From Fictibacillus macauensis ZFHKF-1 (GTDB taxonomy: Bacteria > Bacillota > Bacilli > Bacillales > Fictibacillaceae), in the NCBI RefSeq assembly GCF_000269865.1, contig NZ_AKKV01000024.1:62001-126000 (forward strand): a DNA stretch of 64,000 nt, read 5' to 3'. Below the pieces are notes generated by a model. It did no database searches, was not told the origin of the DNA, and worked only from the letters and a program-made list of their open reading frames with translations. Positions 8,589 through 16,554 of this stretch are shown in pieces. The number at the start of each line of letters is the position of its first letter. Position 1 is the stretch's first letter. The position numbers and the translations under genes were made by a program.

Positions 8589-9609
8589 GACTAACAACCT
8601 CCCTTACCTCTACAGCTTGATCCTGAATATACGCAAGCGTTTTTGAAATTTCATTTGCCTCTCCCTTAAGCTGAACAACTAAATTACCAAATGGAGTGCC
8701 TTGCAATTCTGTTACGTGACCATATAGAACACTCACATCTACATGAAAGTTCTTTGCTACTTGTGATAACAGCGGTTGCCCCGTAGATTCACCAGTAAAG
8801 ACAATTCGGTAAATTTGATGCGTTTCATCTTGCTTATACAACATTTGTTGAAGAGAAAGTGGCAATTCATCCTGTAGTACGGATGAGACAAAGCGACGTG
8901 CTGTAGCCGTTTTCGGATAGGCGAATACGTCAAAGACACTTCCTGTCTCAATTACTCTGCCGTTCTCCATCACAGCAACAGAGTCACAAATTTCTTGAAT
9001 GACATTCATTTCATGGGTAATGATTAAAATCGTAATGTTATACGCAGCGTTTATTTTTTTTAATAGCGCTAAAATACTTGATGTTGTTTGCGGATCAAGC
9101 GCTGATGTTGCCTCATCACAGAGAAGAATGCTTGGATCAGTTGCTAGTGCGCGCGCAATGCCAACACGTTGTTTTTGACCACCCGATAACTGATCTGGAT
9201 ATTTGTGCGCTTGCTCGGATAACTCAACAAACGATAAAAGCTCTCTTACTTTATTTTTTACATCTCTTTTTTTATAACCTAGTAAATAAAGAGGAATAGC
9301 AATATTATCAAATACCGTTTTCGCTTGTAATAAATTGAAATGTTGAAAAATCATGCCGATTGTTTTTCTTTTTTTACGGAGTTGCTTTGGCGAAAGAGTG
9401 GCTAATAAATCACCCCCAACTAACACTTCTCCCTCGCTCGGTGTTTCTAACGCATTCACACATCGAAGTAACGTACTCTTGCCAGCTCCGCTAAATCCAA
9501 TAACACCGAATATTTCTCCTTCTTTAATTTCTAACGTAACTTGATCGAGCGCAGTAATGGTTTGGGCACCACTGTTATACACTTTAGAAATATTGTTAAA
9601 CGTAATCAT
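8578..9609 (-). CDS. metN: Methionine ABC transporter ATPase MetN
   Basis: A 343-residue ATPase of the methionine importer. It has Walker A GFSGAGKST, signature LSGGQKQRV, Walker B ILLCDEATSALD and the switch His in ITHEM. Residues from about 265 on form the NIL domain, which in MetN binds methionine and feeds back on transport. It is the first gene of the operon, with an AGGGGAAGTAGC ribosome site, directly behind two SAM riboswitches. Confidence 0.96.
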   Translation of the reverse strand: MITFNNISKVYNSGAQTITALDQVTLEIKEGEIFGVIGFSGAGKSTLLRCVNALETPSEGEVLVGGDLLATLSPKQLRKKRKTIGMIFQHFNLLQAKTVFDNIAIPLYLLGYKKRDVKNKVRELLSFVELSEQAHKYPDQLSGGQKQRVGIARALATDPSILLCDEATSALDPQTTSSILALLKKINAAYNITILIITHEMNVIQEICDSVAVMENGRVIETGSVFDVFAYPKTATARRFVSSVLQDELPLSLQQMLYKQDETHQIYRIVFTGESTGQPLLSQVAKNFHVDVSVLYGHVTELQGTPFGNLVVQLKGEANEISKTLAYIQDQAVEVREVVSHAS

Positions 9610-9632
9610 GCTACTTCCCCTTTCCTTCCAAT

Positions 9633-9667
9633 AAAAAAAACCTCTTCTATCGCTAAGATAAGAAGAG
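9633..9667 (-). terminator. Riboswitch-controlled terminator 2 (metN-proximal)
   Basis: Minus-strand stem CTCTTCTTATC / GATAGAAGAGG followed by eight T. Its 5' arm is complementary to the 3' strand of the P1 stem of the adjacent SAM aptamer (GATAAGAAGAG), the standard anti-terminator switch. Confidence 0.85.
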
Positions 9668-9687
9668 ATTAGCTAAAAAAAGCACTC

Positions 9688-9800
9688 TTCTTATCTCGCA
9701 AACCTATTGTTTGCCGGAATTGGCACAGTATCTTATGCATCACATAAGACCCGCTGCCGAGGTTTCATAGGGCCAGTCCCTCCACCTCTCTGGATAAGAA
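9688..9800 (-). ncRNA. SAM-I (S-box) riboswitch, second copy
   Basis: Minus-strand S-box aptamer: P1 pairs 9793-9800 with 9688-9695. Conserved blocks visible are AGAGAGGTGGAGGGAC, GGCCCTATGAAACC, CGGCAGC and CTGTGCCAA. High SAM should favour the terminator at 9633-9667 and switch off metNPQ. A complete second S-box lies just upstream. Confidence 0.95.
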
Positions 9801-9817
9801 AAAAATACGTATGAAAT

Positions 9818-9850
9818 TAAAAAAACACTTCGAAAGATTCGAAGAGTTTC
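9818..9850 (-). terminator. Riboswitch-controlled terminator 1
   Basis: Minus-strand hairpin AAACTCTTCGAA / TTCGAAGTGTTT with a T tract, right after the first S-box aptamer. It makes the first riboswitch an independent switch. Confidence 0.8.
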
Positions 9851-9862
9851 ATAAATAGACTC

Positions 9863-9970
9863 TTCTTATCTTCCAAACCTTGTTAGGTTTGCTGGATTTG
9901 GCACAGTGTTTACGTAAACCTGCTGCCGAGACTTCATAGGGCCATATCCCTCCATCTCTCTCGATAAGAA
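9863..9970 (-). ncRNA. SAM-I (S-box) riboswitch, first copy
   Basis: Minus-strand S-box aptamer with P1 formed by 9963-9970 and 9863-9870 and the conserved blocks GAGGGATATGGCCCTATGAAG, CGGCAGC and CTGTGCCAA. It has its own terminator (9818-9850). Together with the second copy it gives two serial SAM-dependent off switches before metN. Confidence 0.95.
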
Positions 9971-9993
9971 TACAATTTAATTGGATGTGCTTA

Positions 9994-10022
9994 AGCTTAT
10001 CGTCCTTTTTATCATCTGTCAA
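9994..10022 (-). promoter_or_regulatory. SigA promoter of the metNPQ operon
   Basis: Minus-strand TTGACA (10017-10022), 17-bp spacer and TAAGCT (9994-9999). It would start the transcript just before the first SAM aptamer. Confidence 0.7.
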
Positions 10023-10079
10023 TACCTATTACTTATTTTCCATTTTTAGTATACTATTTTTAAAAGGACGGTGACTTCA

Positions 10080-11012
10080 TTGATCTATACAATTGTATTT
10101 AGTATTCTTGCATTTATTCTAGGATTTTCGTGTTCGCATAAACTTAAAAAAAAACCACTGACTCGCATGTTCACCAATACCACGCTTCCGTCGCAATTAG
10201 GCCTCCTTCCTCATACAGGCTTAGAAGAAGTAGTCGCTCAATTAGAAGCCTCTTGGAACCCCGCATTCGCTCAACACGTTCGGGCACGTGTGCTGAAAAA
10301 AGGCGTGATTCATCCAGATGATTATCCTATTTATGAATTGGAGTTAAAGCGCTTTTTCATCTTGACGAGCATTATGAAGGAAGTACCAATGTACAGTACA
10401 GCTGTTGATTCATTGTGGCATGAGATGCTTTTGTTTACAAAAGAGTATGATCAGTTCTCCCAACACTTTTTAGGACAAATGATTCATCACACGCCGTATG
10501 TTACTACAGAAGACACAGAAGCACGTCATCGTGACCGCGTTTGGTTTGAGTATGTGTATACACATGTTTTTAAAACAAACCAAACGGTCATGAAACTATA
10601 TGGGGAATTTTTTAAATCACAAACAGTCTCCTTTGTCGACACTATTCGTAATCATTCTATTGATGAACTGTCGTCACTTCTATTTGCACCAAAAACAGAC
10701 GTAGCCAGTCAAGCCGTTCAGACACTTGTTGCAAAAATGAAAAACGAAATACATCATGTAGAGCAAGCGATGCTAACAGAGCGTCCATCCTTTTTACGTT
10801 CAATCGTTCCTTACCGTAACAGTCATTCAAACAGCTGGATGCTAACCAAAACAATTCTGTTCTCACTATACGGGACCTCTGTCTTACATCCTTATTTACC
10901 AAATAACACATCTACTTCTAGCGATTCTTCTTTTGTAGATGGCGGTTCTTGTGATCATTCTTGCGGAAGTTCTTGTGGAAGTTCGTGCGGAGGAGGATGT
11001 GGCGGATCGTAA
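10080..11012 (+). CDS. Glycine-rich-domain (GRDP-like) membrane protein with Cys/Gly tail
   Basis: About 310 residues. The N-terminus is a single hydrophobic segment (about residues 1-17). The middle carries VDSLWHEMLLFTKEYDQF followed by IHHTP, the pattern of bacterial glycine-rich-domain-containing proteins. The C-terminus is low complexity, with CGSSCGSSCGGGCGG at the very end. A TTG start at 10080 is preferred because AAGGACGGTGA just upstream resembles a ribosome site; a GTG at 10071 lies inside that site. The role is unknown; the Cys/Gly tail may bind metal or cross-link. It stands alone, with a strong shared terminator after it. Confidence 0.7.
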   Translation: MIYTIVFSILAFILGFSCSHKLKKKPLTRMFTNTTLPSQLGLLPHTGLEEVVAQLEASWNPAFAQHVRARVLKKGVIHPDDYPIYELELKRFFILTSIMKEVPMYSTAVDSLWHEMLLFTKEYDQFSQHFLGQMIHHTPYVTTEDTEARHRDRVWFEYVYTHVFKTNQTVMKLYGEFFKSQTVSFVDTIRNHSIDELSSLLFAPKTDVASQAVQTLVAKMKNEIHHVEQAMLTERPSFLRSIVPYRNSHSNSWMLTKTILFSLYGTSVLHPYLPNNTSTSSDSSFVDGGSCDHSCGSSCGSSCGGGCGGS

Positions 11013-11018
11013 AAAAAA

Positions 11019-11057
11019 ACAGTGAGCGATTGGTGTTTTTCACCAATCGCTCACTGT
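11019..11057. terminator. Bidirectional terminator
   Basis: 17-bp perfect stem beginning ACAGTGAGCGATTGGTG with loop TTTTT, flanked by A and T runs, between convergent genes ending at 11012 and 11058. Confidence 0.93.
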
Positions 11058-11516
11058 TTAATATGTATCTGAATGCGTTTGCTTTGCTTTTTTTTCTAAA
11101 AAGACGAGAATATTTCCTTGTTCAATTTCTTTTACATAACGCTCTGCCTCATGTTGATCAATCCCAATCGACATAAATAATTCTCTTAAGTCCTCTTCTG
11201 TACTCTCAGGAAACATGGAAACGAACGGTCCAGCTGCAAGGAGTGGACCAATGCCCGGTACACCAAGACCTGGCACAGCAATTGCCCCACCAATTCCACT
11301 TAAAAATCCTGCAATCGTACCATAAGCTGCTGTTTCCATTTCTTCATTTACATGTTCTTCAAGGACTTTCGTATCATCTGCAATATGATCCATTTTCGCT
11401 TCATCTTTAGCTAAGATCGAAATATCTTTCGGGTGAAACCCTTTTGTTACGAGCAATCGAATTTGTTGAATGGCTTCTTGCTCAGAATCATAAACACCGA
11501 TTACATCTTTGCTCAT
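11058..11516 (-). CDS. YflT-like general stress protein
   Basis: A 152-residue protein of the YflT family. Residues 1-60 form the YflT domain (VIGVYDSEQEAIQQI, then GFHPKDISILAKD). Then comes a Gly/Ala-rich zipper-like hydrophobic stretch (about 70-102) and a charged C-terminal helix (about 103-152). Family members are SigB-dependent stress proteins without a known mechanism. The link is supported here by a SigB-type promoter just upstream. The ribosome site is AAAAGGAGGATG. Confidence 0.85.
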   Translation of the reverse strand: MSKDVIGVYDSEQEAIQQIRLLVTKGFHPKDISILAKDEAKMDHIADDTKVLEEHVNEEMETAAYGTIAGFLSGIGGAIAVPGLGVPGIGPLLAAGPFVSMFPESTEEDLRELFMSIGIDQHEAERYVKEIEQGNILVFLEKKAKQTHSDTY

Positions 11517-11549
11517 GAGAACATCCTCCTTTTATTACTTTGATTGTCA

Positions 11550-11575
11550 ATACCCTGTATTCTTTTCCTATAAAC
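11550..11575 (-). promoter_or_regulatory. SigB-type promoter
   Basis: Minus-strand GTTTAT (11570-11575), a 14-bp spacer and GGGTAT (11550-11555), very close to the SigB consensus GTTTAA-N14-GGGTAT. It drives the YflT-like stress gene and indicates general-stress control. Confidence 0.75.
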
Positions 11576-11587
11576 AAACCCTCATAC

Positions 11588-12781
11588 TTAGTAAATATGT
11601 GCTTGTGTAAACTTTTTTTCAATCGCTGCAATTTCATGTTCAGAAGAACCTAGCAACAGGCCTTGTACTAGCGAATCGCTTGGATTGTATATGCCTACGT
11701 TGCCATCATAAATGGAGAGTGGAATAAACAACCGATTGGCCACACCTTCCTGTAACAAATCATACAAAGGCGCCATTCCATTGTGTGATTTCCAGGAAAC
11801 ATACTTTATTTCTGTAGCTCCTAGTTGCTCATTTATACTATCTTTTAATAGCAATGCTGCCGTTGAACCATTGACGCGAAAATTCAAATCAAAGGCAACC
11901 GCTCTTCCCTCGTCTGTTACGGCAATATCTATACCTGCAATCCCACGATAGCCTTTCTTTACCCCTTCCTTCATAATAGCTTTGCCCATCTCGATGACGT
12001 GACGTGCTGGTTCTGCATGCTCTCCAATCCAGTTTCCTTTATATTTCCCTTTTTCATCAATATTTTGCAATGCTGTCCCTAAATAAGTTAGATCTCCGTT
12101 CTGATGAGAGGCAAACTGTACACAATAATTTTTCTCGATGTTTAAGTATTCTTCAATTACGAGTTCTTCATCAGCCGCAAACTTCGCATGCGCTCGTTGA
12201 AACTCTTCTTCGTCATGACAAATCCATACATCAAAACCTGCAGCATTTGCTTCATTCGTAGCTGCCTTCAACACAAAAGGAAAGGGAAAATTTTTTTTTG
12301 CTTGTATAACATCACAGGCTTGTACTGTTAAACGTTTGGGCGAATCTCCCTGTGGCACAAGCTCACTAAGATTAGCCTTATTATTTAAATACTGCACAAG
12401 TTTCGGATCAATCCAATAACTCTCAAATGACAATTCACCTTCTGGATGAATATGCTGTACGACCGCTTTCTTTTGCTTCTGAGCAAAAGACGCTAATAGA
12501 GCGCGGTATTCGTTTTCCGTTGTATATTCATAGCGAGGTGCTTCTATTTCCAAGCCTGCCTCATTATAAAGTGACAATGATCTCTGCGACACTACCCCTA
12601 CATTACAGATTGTCGGCATGGATCCTAAAACAGCAAGTTGACTTCCTGTTAATAAATCCATTTTCACTGGACAGTCTGGAATCCATTTATGATGTGAAAA
12701 GGATGGACGCGGATTATACACAACATCTGTTCCATAAATATCTGAAAATGAGAGCGAAGGCTTGATTACGAGATTAGACAT
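11588..12781 (-). CDS. ATP-grasp ligase-like protein (PGM1-related)
   Basis: A 397-residue protein with an ATP-grasp fold, a carboxylate-amine or peptide ligase class. Visible elements are the nucleotide-binding lysine segment FPFVLKAATNEANAAGFDV, the acidic ELVIEEYL segment, and GIAGIDIAVTDEG with FDLNFRVNGS, which supplies metal-binding Asp and Asn. The N-terminal 150 residues look like the pre-ATP-grasp part of PGM1-like peptide ligases. The substrate is unknown. It lies downstream of the stress gene on the same strand's next unit, with its own AAAGGTGG ribosome site. Confidence 0.75.
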   Translation of the reverse strand: MSNLVIKPSLSFSDIYGTDVVYNPRPSFSHHKWIPDCPVKMDLLTGSQLAVLGSMPTICNVGVVSQRSLSLYNEAGLEIEAPRYEYTTENEYRALLASFAQKQKKAVVQHIHPEGELSFESYWIDPKLVQYLNNKANLSELVPQGDSPKRLTVQACDVIQAKKNFPFPFVLKAATNEANAAGFDVWICHDEEEFQRAHAKFAADEELVIEEYLNIEKNYCVQFASHQNGDLTYLGTALQNIDEKGKYKGNWIGEHAEPARHVIEMGKAIMKEGVKKGYRGIAGIDIAVTDEGRAVAFDLNFRVNGSTAALLLKDSINEQLGATEIKYVSWKSHNGMAPLYDLLQEGVANRLFIPLSIYDGNVGIYNPSDSLVQGLLLGSSEHEIAAIEKKFTQAHIY

Positions 12782-12932
12782 TCATTTTTCCACCTTTAAA
12801 AATAAGATACTTACATTACTACTCTTTCCACAAAATGACGGATTTTTAACAACATCTTTTCTCCCATTTTTATTAAAGTGGTGTATACTAGAGGATGGCT
12901 AATTGGTGATCGGTATTTTTAGGGGGAACATT

Positions 12933-13577
12933 ATGAAAAAAAAGATAAAAAGGCTCTTACCGTTAACCTCAATCTGTATTTTGCCGTTTCTAGCATTGTT
13001 CTATCCATTAGTCAATCACGCTGGTAGCGGAGACGTGTATAGCCTTGAAAGTACATTTGATAAGGCGATTCCTTTTTCACCTATTTTTGCTGTCCCTTAT
13101 TTACTATGGACTGCTTATATATATGGAACGCTCATTTATTTCTTCTTTAAAGATAAAAAAACCTACTTTAAAGCTTTATTTACGTATGCAGCAGGACTTG
13201 TTATATGCTATGCCATCTACAGCTTTTTTCAAACGACAGTGGGACGACCGATTGTTGTCGGTACGGCTTTTCCTGAAAATCTTGTGCTGTGGATTTATGA
13301 AAATGATGCGCCATTTAATGCCTTTCCAAGCATCCATTGCTTTACGAGTTATTTAATGATTCGCATTGTGACACATTCACCGATCTTAACCAAATGGAAC
13401 TACAGAATTATCTTAACATCATCTTCGCTTATTATTCTTTCCACTTTGCTTGTAAAACAACATGTTTTACTTGATGTAATGGGAGCACTATTACTAGCTG
13501 AGGCCGTTTGCTTCTTAGCAGAAAGAAACTGGGCTACCGCTCCAGCTATGAAAACAAAACGAGAAATTAGTCAATAA
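12933..13577 (+). CDS. PAP2-superfamily membrane protein
   Basis: A 214-residue membrane protein with about six hydrophobic segments. The PAP2 (phosphatidic acid phosphatase or inositolphosphotransferase) motifs are FPSIHCFTS (about residue 135) and KQHVLLDVMGA, giving the catalytic His and Asp. It probably acts on a lipid phosphate at the outer membrane face. The ATG at 12933 is chosen because AGGGGG lies six bases upstream. The gene ends at a strong terminator shared with ctaB. Confidence 0.8.
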   Translation: MKKKIKRLLPLTSICILPFLALFYPLVNHAGSGDVYSLESTFDKAIPFSPIFAVPYLLWTAYIYGTLIYFFFKDKKTYFKALFTYAAGLVICYAIYSFFQTTVGRPIVVGTAFPENLVLWIYENDAPFNAFPSIHCFTSYLMIRIVTHSPILTKWNYRIILTSSSLIILSTLLVKQHVLLDVMGALLLAEAVCFLAERNWATAPAMKTKREISQ

Positions 13578-13582
13578 CTAAA

Positions 13583-13615
13583 AAGCACGCGGGGAAAGAC
13601 GTTCCCCGCGTGCTT
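13583..13615. terminator. Bidirectional terminator
   Basis: Stem AAGCACGCGGGGAA / TTCCCCGCGTGCTT between the convergent PAP2 gene and ctaB, with A and T flanks. Confidence 0.92.
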
Positions 13616-14512
13616 TTATTGAAATACAGGTGCAAACATCATTGCTGCAAACATTAATGTTAAATACATAATCGAAAATTTAAACATAGACGTAGACCAA
13701 GCAATTTCTTTCTCTTTTTCGTTATATTTAAACGATTGAAGCGCTCGATAGAGAAAAATCACACCTAAAATACCAGCTACGACTAAATACCATACACCAA
13801 GTATATGGAAAAAATAAAGAAGTAAGGAGGCAGCCACAGCAAAAATTGTATAAATTAAAATGTGTACTTTCGTTTGTTGAAAACCAACCTTATTAGGTAA
13901 CATTGGTACATTCACTGCCTTGTACTCGTCCGCTCGTTTCATGGCAAGCGCAAAGAAATGAGGCGGCTGCCAAGCAAACATAAAAATAAATAATAAAAGT
14001 GCAATATAATCAAACTCACCTGTGATCGCTGTATACCCTATAATGGGAGGCGTAGCGCCTGAAATACAACCGATTTCTGTATTCACAACCGTAACGCGCT
14101 TTGACATCGTATAAACAAATGCATAAAAGACAAAACCTGCTAAACCAACGAGCGCTGCCGTACGATTAACCAACGTAAAGAGAACAACTTCTCCAATGAC
14201 AATTAATAGACTTGAAAAAAGTAAGGCTTTACCTTTAGAGATACGGCCATTTGTAATGGGACGGTCTTTTGTCCGCTCCATGTATTGATCAATGTCGGCA
14301 TCATATACATTATTAATAATAGCACTCGCTCCGATTACGAAAATGGTCCCAACTACTGTCCATAAAAAAAGACTCCAAAGCGATAAGCTTGCCGACATAG
14401 ATCGCGCTGCAATACAAAAGCCGGCAATTGTTCCTAATAAATTAGAAAATATAATTCCCGGTTTCGTAATTTCTATATAATCCTTCCATGTTCCGTTAGC
14501 ATTTCTCCCCAT
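13616..14512 (-). CDS. ctaB: Protoheme IX farnesyltransferase
   Basis: About 298 residues with nine predicted membrane helices. It converts haem B to haem O for cytochrome oxidase by adding a farnesyl group. The prenyltransferase motif NNVYDADIDQYMERTKDRP and the second acidic loop region (FALAMKRADEYKAVNVPMLP) are intact. The ATG at 14512 is chosen because AAGATGGTGA lies just upstream; in-frame GTG (14539) and ATG (14524) starts further up lack a convincing site. It stands alone; no ctaA or oxidase genes are adjacent. Confidence 0.93.
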   Translation of the reverse strand: MGRNANGTWKDYIEITKPGIIFSNLLGTIAGFCIAARSMSASLSLWSLFLWTVVGTIFVIGASAIINNVYDADIDQYMERTKDRPITNGRISKGKALLFSSLLIVIGEVVLFTLVNRTAALVGLAGFVFYAFVYTMSKRVTVVNTEIGCISGATPPIIGYTAITGEFDYIALLLFIFMFAWQPPHFFALAMKRADEYKAVNVPMLPNKVGFQQTKVHILIYTIFAVAASLLLYFFHILGVWYLVVAGILGVIFLYRALQSFKYNEKEKEIAWSTSMFKFSIMYLTLMFAAMMFAPVFQ

Positions 14513-14647
14513 AACATTCACCATCTTTTCATTGATCACTTTACTTCAATTGTATTGTAGCAAAGTCCATTAAGTTTGTGATAAATGTCACAATATGTTC
14601 TTACTCTGTTCAGAAAATGTTCAAAATAAGCATTTTTCCATATAAAA

Positions 14648-14669
14648 AAAACACTGTCATCAGTGTTTT
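14648..14669 (-). terminator. Terminator of the tRNA-Arg pair
   Basis: Minus-strand stem AAAACACTG / CAGTGTTTT followed by a T run, 15 bp after the second tRNA of the leftward transcript. Confidence 0.8.
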
Positions 14670-14683
14670 GTTACTAAACAATA

Positions 14684-14759
14684 TGGTGGCCCCGACAGGA
14701 ATCGAACCTGCGACGCACGGCTTCGGAAACCGACGCTCTATCCACTGAGCTACGGAGCC
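14684..14759 (-). tRNA. tRNA-Arg (anticodon CCG)
   Basis: A 76-nt cloverleaf with encoded CCA. The acceptor arm GGCTCCG / CGGGGCC, D arm GCTC / GAGC, anticodon loop TTCCGAA and T arm GCAGG / CCTGT all fold. Anticodon CCG reads CGG. It differs from the neighbouring tRNA at only five positions. Confidence 0.95.
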
Positions 14760-14840
14760 ATCTGTTTTTTCTTCATTATGTAAAAGGTTGCTTTTCTATT
14801 ATAACTGAGACCGTTCAAAAAAGAAAGGAACAATTAATGA

Positions 14841-14916
14841 TGGCGGCCCCGGCAGGAATTGAACCTGCGACGCACGGTTTAGGAAACCGACGCTCTATCC
14901 ACTGAGCTACGGAGCC
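14841..14916 (-). tRNA. tRNA-Arg (anticodon CCU)
   Basis: A 76-nt cloverleaf with encoded CCA and the same acceptor, D and T arms as the next tRNA. The anticodon loop TTCCTAA gives anticodon CCU, reading AGG. The discriminator base is G rather than A. It is the first gene of the leftward tRNA pair. Confidence 0.95.
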
Positions 14917-15040
14917 AACAAATACCATTATACAAAAGCATCGAGCAGTTGAAAAGAAATATGACGGTTGCGTGTTGTGCTTTGTTTCATTACTCTTAAA
15001 GTAGTAAGAAGACTACATTCCTACAAAAGGAGAAAATGCT

Positions 15041-16507
15041 ATGAATACATCAATTGAAGAATTAATTGTTCATCCCGTTTTTCATTACTTTTACGAAATT
15101 TCAAAAATACCAAGAAGTTCTGGAAATGAACGAGAGATCAGTAACTATCTTGTACAATTCGCGACAAAACGTAACTTAGAAGTGATTCAAGACGAAGCGC
15201 TCAATGTCATTATTAAAAAACCAGCTAGTCCAGGCTATGAACATGTTCCTGCCGTCATTATCCAAGGACATATGGATATGGTTTGTGAAAAAAATAAAGC
15301 AACACTTCACGATTTTTCAAAAGACCACATTAAGTGGCAACGAAAAGACGACTTTCTTTATGCGACCGAAACAACACTTGGCGCTGACAATGGAATTGCT
15401 GTCGCTTATGCTCTCGCATTGCTTGATGATGACTCGCTCGCTCATCCAGCATTGGAAATTGTCATTACGACAGAAGAAGAAACGTCTATGAAAGGTGCGT
15501 TAGAAGTAGCACCACAACACTTTTCCGGTGAAATTTTTATTAATTTAGATTCAGAGGAAGAAGGAACGTTGTTAGTAAGCTCTGCAGGTGGTGTAACTGC
15601 TGTGCAAACATTGCCAGTTAACAAACAAGCCATTCCACCTTCTTCTGTTCAAATAACGTTAACCGTTAAAGGCTTATTCGGTGGACATTCTGGGATGTCC
15701 ATTCAGAAAGGCCGCGGAAATGCTAATAAAATAATGGGTCGATTATTATATGATTTAGATCGCGTCACTTCTTACTCCATCGCTACCATTTCTGGTGGGT
15801 TAAAATCCAATGCGATTCCTCGAGAAGCAGCAGCAACACTTGTCATTCCAGCTGTTTTTGAAGAGCAATTACCATCCTTTATTGCAAATTGGAATGAAAC
15901 GTTACGCAATGAATACCGTTCAAGTGATGCTGGGGTTACCGTTCACTGTGAAGTAGAGGAACACACATTTACTACTACATATGATGAGATCACAACGAAG
16001 CGAATTATTACCTCGCTTATGCTGACCCCGAATGGTGTGCAATCAATGAGTCAAGAAATTGAAGGTCTCGTTGAAAGCTCCACTAATCTTGGCGTGGTGG
16101 CAGTGGACGAGGAAGGTGTTTCTTTTATTAGTGAAATTCGCAGCTCGGTCAAATCATTAAAAAAGCGCACGGTCGCAGAGGTCGAACAGATTGCTGAGCT
16201 TACCTCTTCCCATTTTCATCTAGAAGCCGATTATCCAGAATGGCCCTATCGAAAAGATTCGGTTGTAAGAACGCTCTTTCGTGATACGTATACAAATTTG
16301 TATACTACACCACCTAAAATTGAAGCGATTCACGCCGGCTTAGAGTGTGGCATATTTACTGAAAAATTACCTCATGTGGATGCCATTTCTTTAGGACCAA
16401 CAATGCACGATGTTCATACACCAAATGAGCATGTAAGTATTTCTTCAACACTGTCTACGTGGAATTATTTTATTGAGGCATTAAAAACAATGAAAAATTA
16501 CTATTAA
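15041..16507 (+). CDS. pepD: Aminoacyl-histidine dipeptidase (PepD)
   Basis: A 488-residue M20C dipeptidase that cleaves Xaa-His dipeptides such as carnosine in the cytoplasm, using two zinc ions. Visible motifs are IIQGHMDMVCE (first metal ligand), TLGADNGIAVA, ITTEEETSMKGA (catalytic Glu pair), the dimer and lid region GGHSGMSIQKGRGNANK, and GPTMHDVHTPNEHVSI at the C-terminus. Length is typical. The ribosome site is AAAGGAG. Single-gene unit with its own terminator. Confidence 0.95.
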   Translation: MNTSIEELIVHPVFHYFYEISKIPRSSGNEREISNYLVQFATKRNLEVIQDEALNVIIKKPASPGYEHVPAVIIQGHMDMVCEKNKATLHDFSKDHIKWQRKDDFLYATETTLGADNGIAVAYALALLDDDSLAHPALEIVITTEEETSMKGALEVAPQHFSGEIFINLDSEEEGTLLVSSAGGVTAVQTLPVNKQAIPPSSVQITLTVKGLFGGHSGMSIQKGRGNANKIMGRLLYDLDRVTSYSIATISGGLKSNAIPREAAATLVIPAVFEEQLPSFIANWNETLRNEYRSSDAGVTVHCEVEEHTFTTTYDEITTKRIITSLMLTPNGVQSMSQEIEGLVESSTNLGVVAVDEEGVSFISEIRSSVKSLKKRTVAEVEQIAELTSSHFHLEADYPEWPYRKDSVVRTLFRDTYTNLYTTPPKIEAIHAGLECGIFTEKLPHVDAISLGPTMHDVHTPNEHVSISSTLSTWNYFIEALKTMKNYY

Positions 16508-16510
16508 ACC

Positions 16511-16548
16511 TAAAAGACGAGTAGCGATGAAGCGCCACTCGTCTTTGT
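16511..16548. terminator. Terminator between pepD and aldo/keto reductase
   Basis: Stem AAGACGAGT / ACTCGTCTT with a 14-base loop between convergent genes; the T tract is short. Confidence 0.65.
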
Positions 16549-16554
16549 CTTCAT

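Noticed and set aside
10960-11005. Repeat region as a CRISPR or mobile element
   Set aside because: The short near-repeats (TCTTGTGGAAG type) simply encode the Cys/Gly tail of the protein.
12903-12932. Longer N-terminus for the PAP2 protein
   Set aside because: The ribosome site (AGGGGG) lies inside that extension, so translation starts at 12933.
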